From Pezicula radicicola (lineage: Eukaryota > Ascomycota > Leotiomycetes > Helotiales > Dermateaceae), in NCBI GenBank assembly GCA_003008705.1, contig PDUO01000029.1, positions 259,321 through 323,320 on the forward strand: a stretch of DNA of 64,000 bases, in the 5' to 3' direction. Each line of letters starts with the position of its first letter. Position 1 is the first letter of the stretch. A program made the translations under genes and the position numbers. A model generated the notes under the pieces. The model was given only the letters and a program-made list of their open reading frames with translations. It had not been told where the DNA came from and did not search any database. Positions 37,172 to 47,193 of the stretch are shown here, piece by piece.

Positions 37172-38167
37172 GTTCGGGTGCATGTGGTGTTTTTAGGAGT
37201 GTTGGTGGTTTTGTTTAAGATATTTTTTCACTCTTCTTGTACGGATAGCACAAAATTTGTGTCAGGGCTGGTTGGAGAGGTGACGGAGAGTCGGTTTGGG
37301 GAGAAAGCATTGTTCATCTATCTTTCTGTCTTTCTTTATCACGAATCGCAACGCAATGCATGATACAACGAACGAATAATGATGGTATGATAATAAATTG
37401 ATTATGATTTCTCTTCCCTCCAAAATATTGTCTCTTGGTTCTCCTAGAGCCGCTCTTCAAATCTTCAGGTACACCCCATGTGTATAATTTGATTAAAACG
37501 CTGCATTGCATGCATAGATCTACCTGCTCTATACCAGAACAAGACACTCATCTAAACCATGTCGAAGAACAAATCGCGCTTGTTTCCCTTACTTCCCCCG
37601 AGATCTACGTGCCGCAAACTCTGCGCTACTCTCAATTTTAGGTTTGTTCTTAGATTTAGGCTTAGGAGTAGTGCCTCGCATGTGAGCATTTCCCGGACGT
37701 CGTGAGAGAACCGTAAGTATTGTTTGTAGGGGATCATCTAGTTGGCTTAGGAGAAACATGAAAGCTCCTATGATGATCTGTTCGATGAAGATATATAGGA
37801 GGATGGTTAATAGTGCGTAGAACATTTTAGTGGATAGTTGGTGAGCTGGGGTATGTAGGATATGTTGTGAGTGGGATAAGTGACATGTGGTGGGCTTGTC
37901 TTGGTTATTTAGAATATAGCAATTGCGTTGACTGATACTAAAGAGTAAGTAAGGCCATTACAAGATTTATAATTGGAACAGGTTATTTTTATAAAGTTTC
38001 TTCGAAGTATTTTTGTTTGGGCTAACTTGTAGCCATCGCTTACCTAGTTCATTAGCCGACCACTTAAACAGTTCTATGGAATTTCAAAAGTAATTTTACT
38101 CCATTCTTTTAACTTTACCATACTATTGCATATAATTCAACAGCAACAAAATCAAATTTACGTTGAA
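37172..38167. other. intergenic region
   Basis: Contains the 3' flank of the GBD/FH3 gene, a candidate small minus-strand membrane protein (37589-37825, separate entry) and the leader of the gene at 38168. Nothing else is seen. Confidence 0.4.
37589..37825 (-). CDS. candidate small single-pass membrane protein
   Basis: 78 codons. Residues 2-27 form a strongly hydrophobic segment (ALLTILLYIFIEQIIIGAFM), followed by a Lys/Arg-rich soluble tail. A signal-anchor topology would fit. There is no family match that I recognise, and a frame this short in AT-rich sequence may be chance. It stands alone between two plus-strand genes. Confidence 0.3.
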   Translation of the reverse strand: MFYALLTILLYIFIEQIIIGAFMFLLSQLDDPLQTILTVLSRRPGNAHMRGTTPKPKSKNKPKIESSAEFAARRSRGK

Positions 38168-38584
38168 ATGGGTGCAAACCACTCGAAACCCGTTCAACAG
38201 CCACCATCACCTCCTCCCAGAAAAGAAATCGAACTCACGTCATATACAAGCCAACCTTCACAATCACTTAATATACCAAAGCCAAACTGGTCAAACAAAA
38301 CATGTCAGAAATGGCTTGAGGATGCCTTTCAAGCATATGGTCTTACTCGTCATGAAGCGAAACTCTTCGCCCAGACGGCTATGGGTCCTGAAGATCACAA
38401 TAAATGTGGGAAAGGTTTGATTGAGATGACGGTCAAGGATTGGAATCGAGTTATTCAGAAGTCGCTTTTTAGAGCGTACTGTTTTCCTGATACTTCATTT
38501 CCTCATCCAGTTTCTCTTCGTTATAGGTTAGATGGTTTGGATGGGGATGTTATGTGGAGATATATTAGAGGTTTGGGAAGATAA
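38168..38584 (+). CDS. orphan protein with N-myristoylation motif
   Basis: 138 residues, intronless, family not recognised. The N-terminus MGANHSKP fits the N-myristoyltransferase consensus (Gly2, small residue and Ser6, then Lys7), so membrane attachment is plausible. A Pro/Ser-rich linker follows (residues ~9-40). After it comes a compact region with WSNKTCQKWLEDAFQAYGL, EAKLFAQTAMGPEDHNKCG and VKDWNRVIQK, probably an alpha-helical domain. The start at 38168 is chosen over an in-frame ATG at 38126 because of the myristoylation motif. It lies about 660 bp upstream of another orphan on the same strand. Confidence 0.6.
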   Translation: MGANHSKPVQQPPSPPPRKEIELTSYTSQPSQSLNIPKPNWSNKTCQKWLEDAFQAYGLTRHEAKLFAQTAMGPEDHNKCGKGLIEMTVKDWNRVIQKSLFRAYCFPDTSFPHPVSLRYRLDGLDGDVMWRYIRGLGR

Positions 38585-39243
38585 TGATGATGGGGAAGAG
38601 GAGGAGCGTGCTAGGAAGTGTTGTAAACATTGTCTCAAGAAGTATTGGGATAGAGAGTTACGGATTGATACCTAGACAGCTGAGGTCAAATTCAAATGAG
38701 TTTGTCTCCTGTAGAGACCTGGTTGTGGTAGTGCGAAACCGTTGTAACGGTCAAGCGGGAGCTAGTATAGTATGAGCTTGCATGAAACGGCTTGAAAGTC
38801 GGTCAGCAAACAAAACTTAAGGCAGATACTTAATATTTATTCAGAAATTGTTCTATGCGCTGTCCTGTTCAATTGCTTCCTTCATGTTATAGAACTTCAC
38901 AAGGTCAGTGGTCGCTTAATCCTCAAATATTTAGTCGTTGTCACTGTAGATACAATGATCATCGTTACGAGCATAAACGCTATTAATTAGCTGAAGTCAC
39001 CGTGGCGCACAATGCCAGCTAAGAAATAAAAAAATTCGGAGATTTAAAATCGTGTCATTCGGTCAAGTTTCTTCAGTCTATCTCTGAATATCTCCCTTCG
39101 GACCGAGCACTAGCAAACATATTACGACACAGCTCTTGCTCAACTCATTCACACAGACCGAACTCAACAATCCTCAAACAGATTCACCCGAAACCCACAA
39201 ACAACGAATTACATTTATATCGCAAGAGATTTTCCTTCCTCAA
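38585..39243. other. intergenic region
   Basis: Short region between two same-strand orphan genes. Nothing beyond UTR and promoter sequence is visible. Confidence 0.4.
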
Positions 39244-40650
39244 ATGCCTGCATACATAGCACCTTGGAAGTGCAAACAAATACCAAACGCAAAAATAGCC
39301 ACCGAACTTCAACCCAACGAAGTCGCAAACTATCTAGCAATGAGGTACTCAAAGAACACGCAAGCTCCAAGAAATACTCCTAATGGGACCTGGACTCCGA
39401 CTCTTTTGAAACGTGGTCAAAAACTTCCAACCGAAGACCAAACTTTGCCAGTGGTGGCACCTATTAGCCAAGATATCAAGGAGGAAACGCAAATTACACA
39501 AGTTATGCAGCAACCAACCTCAATTACTGCGCAAACTAGCAGCAACAAAAAGAACCAAAGAAGCAGCAAGGATGCAAGAAAAAACAAGAGCCGCAGAAAC
39601 TCAACCCCAAAAGATAGCAAGAGCCAACCCCGGAACCCAAACACCACATTATGCAGGAACTCCGATCAAGAACTATCCAGCGACGCACACTTTCAATGGT
39701 GTAAACAAGAAGGCGCGCGACTAGAAGCCGATTTCTGCATTGATATCAAAGCACGAATAATAAGCAAACGAGAAGTAGACCTACAAATCCACGGATCCTG
39801 GCGACGACCACAAATCCCAGGACATTGGAAACGATGGAACGAAGTGCATATGGCCTTAGCAGGCGTCCCAAAACATCTTACAGTCTTCGTCTTAAAAGTC
39901 TTAAAGAAATGGGAAGCGGATGATGAACCGAATCGTCGTGCTGCTTATATGAATCTTGAGCTTGATGTGTTGGAGGTGGCTAGGGAAGAGATTTCTGGGT
40001 ATATTACTGATGTTTTGAGTAAGAGTAAGGAGTTGGGGGCTTTTTCTGAGTTGTTTGAATGGTTGTATGGGGTTTCTATGCTTGATGCTTTTGTGTGTCA
40101 TAGTAAGAGGTTTAACAGGTCTGCGCGGGAGGGTCTTGGGATTAACCAGGAGGAAAAGAAGGAGGTTGAGTGGGTTGAGAGGCCTATGCACTACGAAACT
40201 GATGTACAGTTCATCGAGGGAATATTGAACTGGTTGGACATGGTTGGGGTCTCCGATGCTGTAAATACAGCTGTTGGGTGTCTTGAAACCACTATTACCC
40301 AACTCAAGGATTTGGAAATCGGTGACGAGGTTGGGTCTGAGAGACTTAAGGCAGCTCGACTTAGGAGACCGGACTACTACCAGCAGAAAGACGAAGATGA
40401 CTGGTTTGATTATAAGGGCGATACCAAGGCTAGGGAATCGGAGTTATTTCGACTTGCATTGTGGAAGTTTGAGGAGGAGGGAAAGGCTGAGAAGGCTATT
40501 ATCGAGACAAAAAAACAACAGGGATTTGAGGAGTCAAAACTTGAGAAGAGGTGTGGGAAGTGTGGTCAACTTGAGGAAATTGACCATATGAACGGTTTTT
40601 GCGATCGAGTTTTCTTTCATGAGGGGAAAATGTATTCTGTGAGGTGGTGA
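39244..40650 (+). CDS. orphan protein with C-terminal cysteine cluster
   Basis: 468 residues, intronless, family not recognised. Residues ~1-50 form a short conserved-looking head (APWKCKQIPNAKIATELQPN, then VANYLAMRYS). Residues ~90-165 are low-complexity, rich in Lys, Arg, Ser, Gln and Asn. The rest is charged and predicted mostly helical, with Trp-rich patches (HGSWRRPQIPGHWKRWNEVH). The C-terminus has CGKCGQ...GFC, three cysteines plus a nearby His that could form a zinc knuckle. No catalytic motif is visible. ATG 39244 is chosen because the upstream in-frame extension is Thr/Gln/Asn-rich and poorly ordered; a start at 39136 is possible. Confidence 0.55.
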   Translation: MPAYIAPWKCKQIPNAKIATELQPNEVANYLAMRYSKNTQAPRNTPNGTWTPTLLKRGQKLPTEDQTLPVVAPISQDIKEETQITQVMQQPTSITAQTSSNKKNQRSSKDARKNKSRRNSTPKDSKSQPRNPNTTLCRNSDQELSSDAHFQWCKQEGARLEADFCIDIKARIISKREVDLQIHGSWRRPQIPGHWKRWNEVHMALAGVPKHLTVFVLKVLKKWEADDEPNRRAAYMNLELDVLEVAREEISGYITDVLSKSKELGAFSELFEWLYGVSMLDAFVCHSKRFNRSAREGLGINQEEKKEVEWVERPMHYETDVQFIEGILNWLDMVGVSDAVNTAVGCLETTITQLKDLEIGDEVGSERLKAARLRRPDYYQQKDEDDWFDYKGDTKARESELFRLALWKFEEEGKAEKAIIETKKQQGFEESKLEKRCGKCGQLEEIDHMNGFCDRVFFHEGKMYSVRW

Positions 40651-41108
40651 GGCTGTTCTGGATGGAGAAGTTGGATATGTTAAATTGGTGGTGATTCGAC
40701 TTATACAGAACAACAAACTTCAAAATTGGGATCATTACCACTTGGGCCAATAACAGACAGATGAAGGAGCTACAGCTGCATCAAACACTCGGCGCAGGTC
40801 ACTAAGCAAGTCGTTTCGCTTGGCTACATGCTAGTCCTATCACCAAAATTGTCAGCTAAAATTACGTATATCGAGGAATATCCTTATATTTACTTTTGTG
40901 GGGCACTTACGGACAGTGTGCGTAGTTACGTACAAGTAGAGGGGTCTGATAATAGGGTATATTCAGTAGCTGAACTGTTCTCTAGCCACCCATAGTTGTT
41001 AAAGTACCTATATAGAGACACCGTCTTAATTCTAATCAAATTATTTAATACCTCAATAACTCGCTTAATAAACTAACATCCTAACCTATAGTAGTGCCTC
41101 CCGTCCTT

Positions 41109-41354
41109 TCCAGAGTAGAAAAAACAGGCCCGAATTGGTACGAGCCCCAACCCCAAGTCTATGTCTCTATCAATTTGTTATTTGCCCTCCTGCTTATCTT
41201 AAATTGTGATAATTTTTGTATAACTATTGTACTTATACTGAAATATCAATTTTTCTATTGTATTATTATAAATAAGTATACGTAATGTGTAAATAATGTG
41301 ATTTTCTAGTGTTATGGCCTGTGCCAATCCGGGCCTTTTTTTTTCTACTCTGGA
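41109..41354. mobile_element. 246-bp miniature inverted-repeat element
   Basis: Ends are 38-39 bp inverted repeats: TCCAGAGTAGAAAAAACAGG at 41109 pairs with its complement ending at 41354, and the match continues through GCCCGRATTGGYAC. The interior is AT-rich and non-coding. It lies directly beside a duplicated repeat whose 5' part (GCCTCCC) is found both just left of the element and at about 41553, so it may have inserted into that repeat. Confidence 0.6.
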
Positions 41355-41370
41355 GAGTCCGTCTCCCCCC

Positions 41371-41516
41371 CCTTCCATCCTAAGCGAGACCGTATGATAC
41401 AACCAACTATTAAATCCATGATATTATTACGACTCGGAGTTAAATTATAGGTCCGAAAGCCCTATAAAATCACATAATGTTATAGAGTAATATTTATTGA
41501 CCACTCTAAGAACGGG
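41371..41516 (+). repeat. diverged direct repeat, copy 1
   Basis: Begins CCTTCCATCCTAAGCGAGAC and matches 41571-41719 at roughly three-quarters identity, exactly 200 bp apart at the start. Many differences are C/T and G/A. Confidence 0.65.
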
Positions 41517-41570
41517 CTAGAGCGAGCTTTATCTAAGTCTTTAAAATAGTAATGCCTCCCTTCCCCCTAT

Positions 41571-41719
41571 CCTTCTATCCTAAGCGAGATCGATACAACC
41601 GACTATTAAATCCGTGATATTATCACGATTCGGAGTTAATTTATATATCCGCAAACTCCATGAAAGTATGCGATGTCATAGAGAATGCATTGCATTTATC
41701 AAACCTTCCTAAGAGCGGG
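41571..41719 (+). repeat. diverged direct repeat, copy 2
   Basis: Begins CCTTCTATCCTAAGCGAGAT and pairs with copy 1 at 41371. It ends about 138 bp before the aldo-keto reductase start codon, so the duplication reaches into the likely promoter. Confidence 0.65.
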
Positions 41720-41756
41720 GTAGTCAAAACGCCACGTGCCTCATCCATTCCTTTAC

Positions 41757-41773
41757 TTTATATATATATAAGT
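41757..41773 (+). promoter_or_regulatory. TATA box of the aldo-keto reductase gene
   Basis: TTTATATATATATAAG lies about 85-100 bp upstream of the ATG and is followed by a CA-rich leader without ATG. Confidence 0.5.
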
Positions 41774-41856
41774 GAAGAGCGACTCCCTTCCGTATCAACA
41801 AACCAGTTCAACCAGAATCCAATACATAGTTCCAATCGAAACACAATTGACTCAAA

Positions 41857-42882
41857 ATGCCATACCCACAACGAAAAATTGGAGATGACAAAGTCTCAGC
41901 TCAAGGCCTAGGCTGCATGGGCATGTCCTTCGCCTATACCTCCTACGGAGGCTATGATGACTCAACTTCTCTCGAAGTGCTTACTTGGGCAGCCGATCAC
42001 GGTATAACATTTTGGGATACCAGCGATATCTATGGGCCACACACCAACGAGAGGCTGCTTGGGAAATGGTTTGCTCAAACCGGACGTCGGGATGAGATTT
42101 TCCTCGCCTCGAAATTCGCCACTATTCTGAAAGATGGGAAAATGAGTGTGCGAGGCGATGCACCCTATGTGAAGGAAGCATGTGCTGCCAGCCTGGAGAG
42201 ATTGGGTACTGATCGTATTGACTTGTACTATCAGCACAGAGTGGATGAGAACACTCCAATTGAGGAGACTGTGACAGCGATGGCGGAGTTAAAGAAAGAG
42301 GGGAAGATTAGATATTTGGGGTTGTCAGAGTGCTCTGCACGAACACTACGGAGAGCACATGCTGTACATCCTATTGCTGCTATTCAGATGGAATACTCGC
42401 CATTTGCGCTAGAGATTGAATCTGATCAAACAAATCTATTGAAGACAGCGAGGGAACTGGGTGTCAAGATTGTGGCTTATTCTCCATTAGGCAGGGGTTT
42501 CTTGACTAATACGATTAAGAGTCGAGATGACTTTGATCCGACAGACAATCGTCTCAATCATCCCAGGTTCTCAGAGGAGCATTTTCCAGAGAACCTTAAG
42601 TTGGTGGAAACGCTGTCGCAAATTGCAAAGAAGAAGGGAGTTATGCCTAGTCAGCTGGTTTTGGCTTGGGTGTTGGCACAGGGTGAGGACTTTATTCCTA
42701 TTCCCGGGACTAAGCGAGTAAAGTATCTCGAGGAGAATGCGAAAGCGGTTGATGTGAATTTGAGCAAGGAGGAGGAACAAGAGATTCGGGAAGAGATTGA
42801 GAAAGTTGGAGGAGGGAAGGGTGAACGTTACCCTCCGGCTATGATGGCAAGATGCTTTGGGGATACTCCTGAGCTCAAATAG
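41857..42882 (+). CDS. aldo-keto reductase, AKR13/pyridoxal-reductase-like
   Basis: An NADPH-dependent reductase of carbonyl compounds; substrate unknown. Intronless, 341 residues, full length for the family. Catalytic residues are visible: Asp and Tyr in FWDTSDIYG, Lys in LASKFA and His in YYQHRVD. Cofactor-binding blocks follow (IPIPGTKRVKYLEENAKAV), with SPLGRGFLTNTIKS characteristic of the YakC/pyridoxal reductase group. The start context is AAAATGC after a leader with no upstream ATG. Transposon-like repeats occupy its 5' flank, so regulation may have changed recently. The next gene is more than 2 kb away, so no cluster is implied. Confidence 0.9.
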   Translation: MPYPQRKIGDDKVSAQGLGCMGMSFAYTSYGGYDDSTSLEVLTWAADHGITFWDTSDIYGPHTNERLLGKWFAQTGRRDEIFLASKFATILKDGKMSVRGDAPYVKEACAASLERLGTDRIDLYYQHRVDENTPIEETVTAMAELKKEGKIRYLGLSECSARTLRRAHAVHPIAAIQMEYSPFALEIESDQTNLLKTARELGVKIVAYSPLGRGFLTNTIKSRDDFDPTDNRLNHPRFSEEHFPENLKLVETLSQIAKKKGVMPSQLVLAWVLAQGEDFIPIPGTKRVKYLEENAKAVDVNLSKEEEQEIREEIEKVGGGKGERYPPAMMARCFGDTPELK

Positions 42883-43261
42883 ATATTTGGTAAGTGAGCA
42901 TAGATTAAATGCAAAGCACATGTACTTGACGTTTACTTCTGAGCTATATAAATGGAATGGAGTCTGAATATGAGTTCAACCTCTGCCCTAATGACTTGCT
43001 ACTACATACTATCTAGAACAGTGTTCTCTATCATCGCCAAAGCCATATATTTTCCAGAGCCAGGATAGAAGGACTTTTCTCTTATATAGTATTGACAGCT
43101 GTATATTATATAAGCATAGTAGAATCAGGTAGTAGTGTAAAAGAAGACTTAAGCTTTTAGATTTTAGGAGCAGTGTTAGGTAGACTTCTTTTACTTTTTG
43201 GTATCTCCGGCCTGCTATAACACAAACGAATGTCAAGTCTCTTAAAATAACCTTTAATCAG

Positions 43262-43440
43262 GTGGAAGTAAGATCTAGAAAGCCCAAGGAGCTTGTGGAG
43301 TAGGTATATAGGTATCTACGCTCCTCTTTCAAGTATTAAGCCCACCGATTCGAGCAATTTTTACCCGAAGGCAGACCCAGCTTGCAAGGAATTAAGCGAG
43401 CAGGATGAAACTGACTCTACTGACTCTACATAAGGTGAAA
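43262..43440 (+). pseudogene. RIP-broken reading frame, probable transposon relic
   Basis: A frame starting at 43262 is broken by TAG at 43301, TAA at 43337 and then several TGA. The intact pieces (PKELVE, YRYLRSSFK, HRFEQFLPEGRPSLQ) look like part of a real protein. The stops fit C-to-T change of Gln and Arg codons. A retroelement Gag origin is possible but not proven. Confidence 0.4.
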
Positions 43441-44340
43441 ACTTGATGGATGATACGTATACAGGTACCGTAAGGCTGCGTATAGCACATCTATCTCCAT
43501 TTATTCTTCCTCTCTTGTATCAGAAATCTCGTAGCAACTCGATTTATATCTACTTTTTAGAGCGTCTCTCACGTCCTTCCCTAATCCCAGGGTCTAGTGC
43601 GGGATAATGACAGTGTAGAAGTGTACCGGAGTGAAAGGAGACATTACTTATGGTACGGCTGTTGTGTTGCACGCTGGCAAGGTACTACAATTTAAGCAAG
43701 TAGAAAGCCCGTTAACTGTTAATGTTGGAAATGCTACCAACTGTCATCTGTCAAGTTGTCAATGAACCTGGCGATCTTTGGCTGAATGTAGTGAGTGCGC
43801 TGTCATCATCTGAGCTTCAGAGACTTGACCTGCAGGCTCCCTCATAGTCCACGCTGCAGCTACGAAATTGTAGGGAAGTTAAGCTTGGTTATCCATGATC
43901 CTCCGCCTTTCAGATTCGACGCTGCTGAGTCTGCCGAGTGGCACAGAAACGAACTCGAACTCGGCACAGCGCAACGCAACACTGAGGTGTTGGACTAGAA
44001 TTGTAAGAGCGTGGCAATATCACCTCCCCAAGGGCCTTCAACTAGCTGAATAAAAACAAACACTACGCCGGAATGAGGCACAGTACACAATCCCATCATA
44101 ATTCGTATTTTGTTTCTCTTTCAACCATAATGCGCTTCTATAAGGCGATCCACCTGTTCTTTTAATCTCTTTAAACCTGGTAAGCATCTCTTTGATACGA
44201 TTGCGTATCTCCTCCATAGTAATTTTGGCTTATTCCTCCTAAATTATCTCCTTTAATTTAGCCTCAGAATTCCACATCCTTTTGCGTACTCTAGGCTATA
44301 AAATGTTCTAATAAGCCTTAATTGGATTCAAATCTGATGA

Positions 44341-44432
44341 CTCAAAACATATAAAGAAAAGAAAAGAAGAAACAAAACCCTTCAGCATAGCAAGCGTCTC
44401 TTCATGGCGCCGAGGATTCAAATGACTTACCC
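44341..44432 (+). repeat. dispersed repeat flanking the HET gene, copy L
   Basis: Shares CTCAAAACATA, an A-rich tract and a 40-bp core (44379-44418, CCTTCAGCATAGCAAGCGTC...) with 48697-48778. The core differs at five positions, all transitions. Both copies have the same orientation. Confidence 0.65.
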
Positions 44433-45011
44433 ACTATCTATACTATTCAGAGAAGTGTCCTCTATTTGCATTTGCTTTTCTTCGGAAAAATATCCCTGAA
44501 GTTTCTACCATACGCGAACACCTTGCTACAGTAGTATAGGTAGGTACTTTTTTTTTCCATCTATACTCCCTAACAAAGAAAACGAATTCGCCTGACACCG
44601 CAGCTCGCGCATTCTCTCCACCATTCGGCGCCTTTCTTCTTCCATTTTTGCTAGGCTGAAAGGGCGAGATCGGCAGCTTATGATGGAATGGTAATGGAAT
44701 TAAGGCGTGCATGCCCTAAATAACGCTATTGCCAGAAGCGAAGTGAGGCGTTACTTGATTTTTAGCATAATTATTGATGGCAATATATTTGTTGAGAGAA
44801 AAAGCAAATCGCATCGTCACCTCCAAGGGAAATAGGTTAATGAGAAAGGGAGATATGCCAGCCTCACTGCATCTGACCGCGTGTCTTCTATCAAGTTTTC
44901 AAGTCATGCAGTCAGCAAAGTCAGCTTCTGCCTGCTCGCTTAACTCCGTGAAAGCCTGGCCTGCCTTCGTATAGGTGAAAATTGCTCGAATCAATCGATT
45001 TGAAAGCTCTG

Positions 45012-45045
45012 TTTTTTTTTTCTTTTTTTAAAAAAAAGAAAAAGG
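45012..45045. repeat. T-run/A-run palindrome
   Basis: A T-rich run with one C is followed directly by its near-perfect complement. It lies about 190 bp past the 3' end of the minus-strand HET gene and could act in 3'-end formation. Confidence 0.6.
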
Positions 45046-45237
45046 AAAAGTAAAAGGAAAGATCGTGGATATCTATCTACTATACAAGCTCCTAGTAGTC
45101 ATTTTAAGAGGCTTGGCATTAATATATGTTACAGCAGGCGGAGAGAAAAGATACAAGCCGCCACGGAAACCAAGTTAATCCAGGAAGAACTCAATGTTGT
45201 AGCTGGTTTACCCTTGATGATAACTTTGAGAATTTTC

Positions 45238-47193
45238 CTATCGTATCGAAAACTTCCTTTCCTTTGCTTTAATCTCCCCTTCATCCATGGGACTGCAAAT
45301 ATAGTCTCCACTCATCAAACCATCAACATAGGCCGGCCCTACAAAATGAAAGTCGGGGCCTACCTCTCGTAAAATGACACACAAACTACACCCGTAAAGA
45401 ATACAGATTAAGTCACCCTCCTGTATATCCGGAGGACCTAATCCGACATGATTATCAGATGTAGTAAAAAAGCAACGACCATTAAGCCTTTCAAAAATAA
45501 CGCTGAACTTTTTACAATCATCCTTCATCTCCTCGGCAGACATAAAGCCCATCTTACATATCTTATCCCAGAGTTGTCGGCAAGGAACATGAACTTTAGA
45601 TCTGAGAGATCCGTCTGCTTCGTGCTGTCTGTCTCCTGCAATCATGTCCATGAAGCGACTCTCTTTGAATAGCCAATCTTCATCGGGATATCGTAGCTCT
45701 AGAGTTGCAGATGCTAGGTTTTCCAGTTCACACATTTCCAGGCTCGCAGATGCTAGTCTTTCCAGTTCGTACATTTCTGGAGCCAGGTTGGGGAAATTTT
45801 GTATAATAGGGAAAGATATTTGGTAGGGTCCCCGAATATCTTTTATAGAGCTGATGTGAATGCCTCTAGCGTATAGAATGCCATTAGATATATTTGCGAT
45901 AGCTTGGCGGCCTCCAGAGCAAGCATAATTGAATGGGGATAAGCCAGAAATCCGTTGACGCAGGTCGCATAACCAAGATGCATGCTTGTGAAAAGGCTGA
46001 AACCGCTCGAAACAACACAGAATGTCAAGGTTTCGTTCCTTCTTGATGTGGAATGCCATAAACTTGCTGCATAATTTGTGATAGTCTAAGGTGTAGTCCA
46101 CCTTGATAGTGTCCCTGTAGAACTGAGGAGAGATACCACGAATTCCGTATATGCGATCTCGAGGATCGGAGGATTGAAGAAGAGCTGAGTCCCATAATAG
46201 TTCCAAAATTGGCATATGCGAGCTAGATGAACTGAGTGTGATCATGCGTCTGGGATTCAAGACATAATCACTGCCGGTGACCAGAACCTTAGTGAGGAAA
46301 TACCGCAAAAATTTCCGTAGTGCGTGATATGATACTGACCTATTCCCACATCTGAAAATACACCTGTGTCGTGACCTGTAAGCTGATGCCAGCTCCTGAA
46401 CAACCCAAACACGATTCCAATATGGTCGAGACCAAAGGAAATTGAGGGCATTCACGATTTCAAAGGTCAAGTTGTCACACCGCTCAGCCATGGGCCTTTT
46501 ACGTCCACCGTGATCTGCAATATAGTCCATTGCAAGATCGCTGTTGGCTTCTGCTTCTCCAAGCCATGCAATAACCTCTTCTGCATTTGCATAAATGTTT
46601 GTCATTTGTTTGACTTGACAGCTTCTTTCCTGTAGGTTTTTCTGGTCGATACAGATTGCATCCGCCCACAAAACAGTAGCACTGGCGGGTTTCCGTAGAT
46701 GAAGCAAGGCGGTATAAAGGTTCTTCGTAATGCCAACAACATATCCATTCACAGTGATTGGATGTTGAATGGTGACATCACCCCAGACGTAGGAAAGTGC
46801 CGTAAATTGAACGGACACTTCCAAGGATACACAGAACAAGGTGCATTCGAGTGGTTCCCAGTCATATCCTGGCTTGAGACTAATCAATCGAATCGTAGGT
46901 TTCAAAAGGTCCGGTAGGTTGAACGACAGTGGAAGGGGTAGGCTCTGATAGAGCGAATTTGAATGAGTACAAGAAGACCGGGAGACACGGCAGCTGCAGG
47001 ATGAAGGCCGGTCCATAGAGTAGGGTATATTTCCCTGAGGACCAAATGTCGTTGGGTTCAAAGCATGGACAAGACTTGGAGCCGAAGGTCTTAGTTTAGT
47101 CGTTAAAGTCTTCGAGAGAATGATTGTGTTGCTGTTGCTGCTGCAGTGTTGCTCATTCGTTCGGGCTGTCATAGTAGATCGTCCATAATACAA
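45238..47193 (-). CDS. HET (heterokaryon incompatibility) domain protein
   Basis: HET-domain proteins trigger cell death or growth arrest when unlike fungal individuals fuse. Uninterrupted, 651 residues. All three blocks of the HET domain are present: FTALSYVWGD (~residue 132), then VLWADAICIDQKNLQERSCQ with IYANAEEVIAWLGEAE (~175-220), and RPYWNRVWVVQELA (~260). Beyond ~300 there is a helical region with repeated ELE-L-A-SA-LE-M/L patches (~480-510) and a beta-rich tail (GDLICILYGCSLCVILREVG) common in this class. No NACHT or ankyrin repeats follow. The first ~60 residues are Ser/Thr-rich; an in-frame ATG at 47172 could be the true start. Direct repeats lie on both sides of the gene. Confidence 0.92.
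   Translation of the reverse strand: MYYGRSTMTARTNEQHCSSNSNTIILSKTLTTKLRPSAPSLVHALNPTTFGPQGNIPYSMDRPSSCSCRVSRSSCTHSNSLYQSLPLPLSFNLPDLLKPTIRLISLKPGYDWEPLECTLFCVSLEVSVQFTALSYVWGDVTIQHPITVNGYVVGITKNLYTALLHLRKPASATVLWADAICIDQKNLQERSCQVKQMTNIYANAEEVIAWLGEAEANSDLAMDYIADHGGRKRPMAERCDNLTFEIVNALNFLWSRPYWNRVWVVQELASAYRSRHRCIFRCGNRSVSYHALRKFLRYFLTKVLVTGSDYVLNPRRMITLSSSSSHMPILELLWDSALLQSSDPRDRIYGIRGISPQFYRDTIKVDYTLDYHKLCSKFMAFHIKKERNLDILCCFERFQPFHKHASWLCDLRQRISGLSPFNYACSGGRQAIANISNGILYARGIHISSIKDIRGPYQISFPIIQNFPNLAPEMYELERLASASLEMCELENLASATLELRYPDEDWLFKESRFMDMIAGDRQHEADGSLRSKVHVPCRQLWDKICKMGFMSAEEMKDDCKKFSVIFERLNGRCFFTTSDNHVGLGPPDIQEGDLICILYGCSLCVILREVGPDFHFVGPAYVDGLMSGDYICSPMDEGEIKAKERKFSIR

Larger units (their letters stand above)
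40651..41856. other. repeat-rich upstream region of the aldo-keto reductase gene
   Basis: Holds a 246-bp inverted-repeat element (41109-41354), a diverged direct duplication (41371-41516 and 41571-41719) and the TATA box of the next gene. No gene is seen. Confidence 0.55.
42883..45237. other. gene-poor region with repeat relics
   Basis: Holds a RIP-broken frame (43262-43440), one copy of a repeat shared with 48.7 kb (44341-44432) and a T-run/A-run palindrome (45012-45045). Short frames occur but none is recognisable. Confidence 0.5.
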
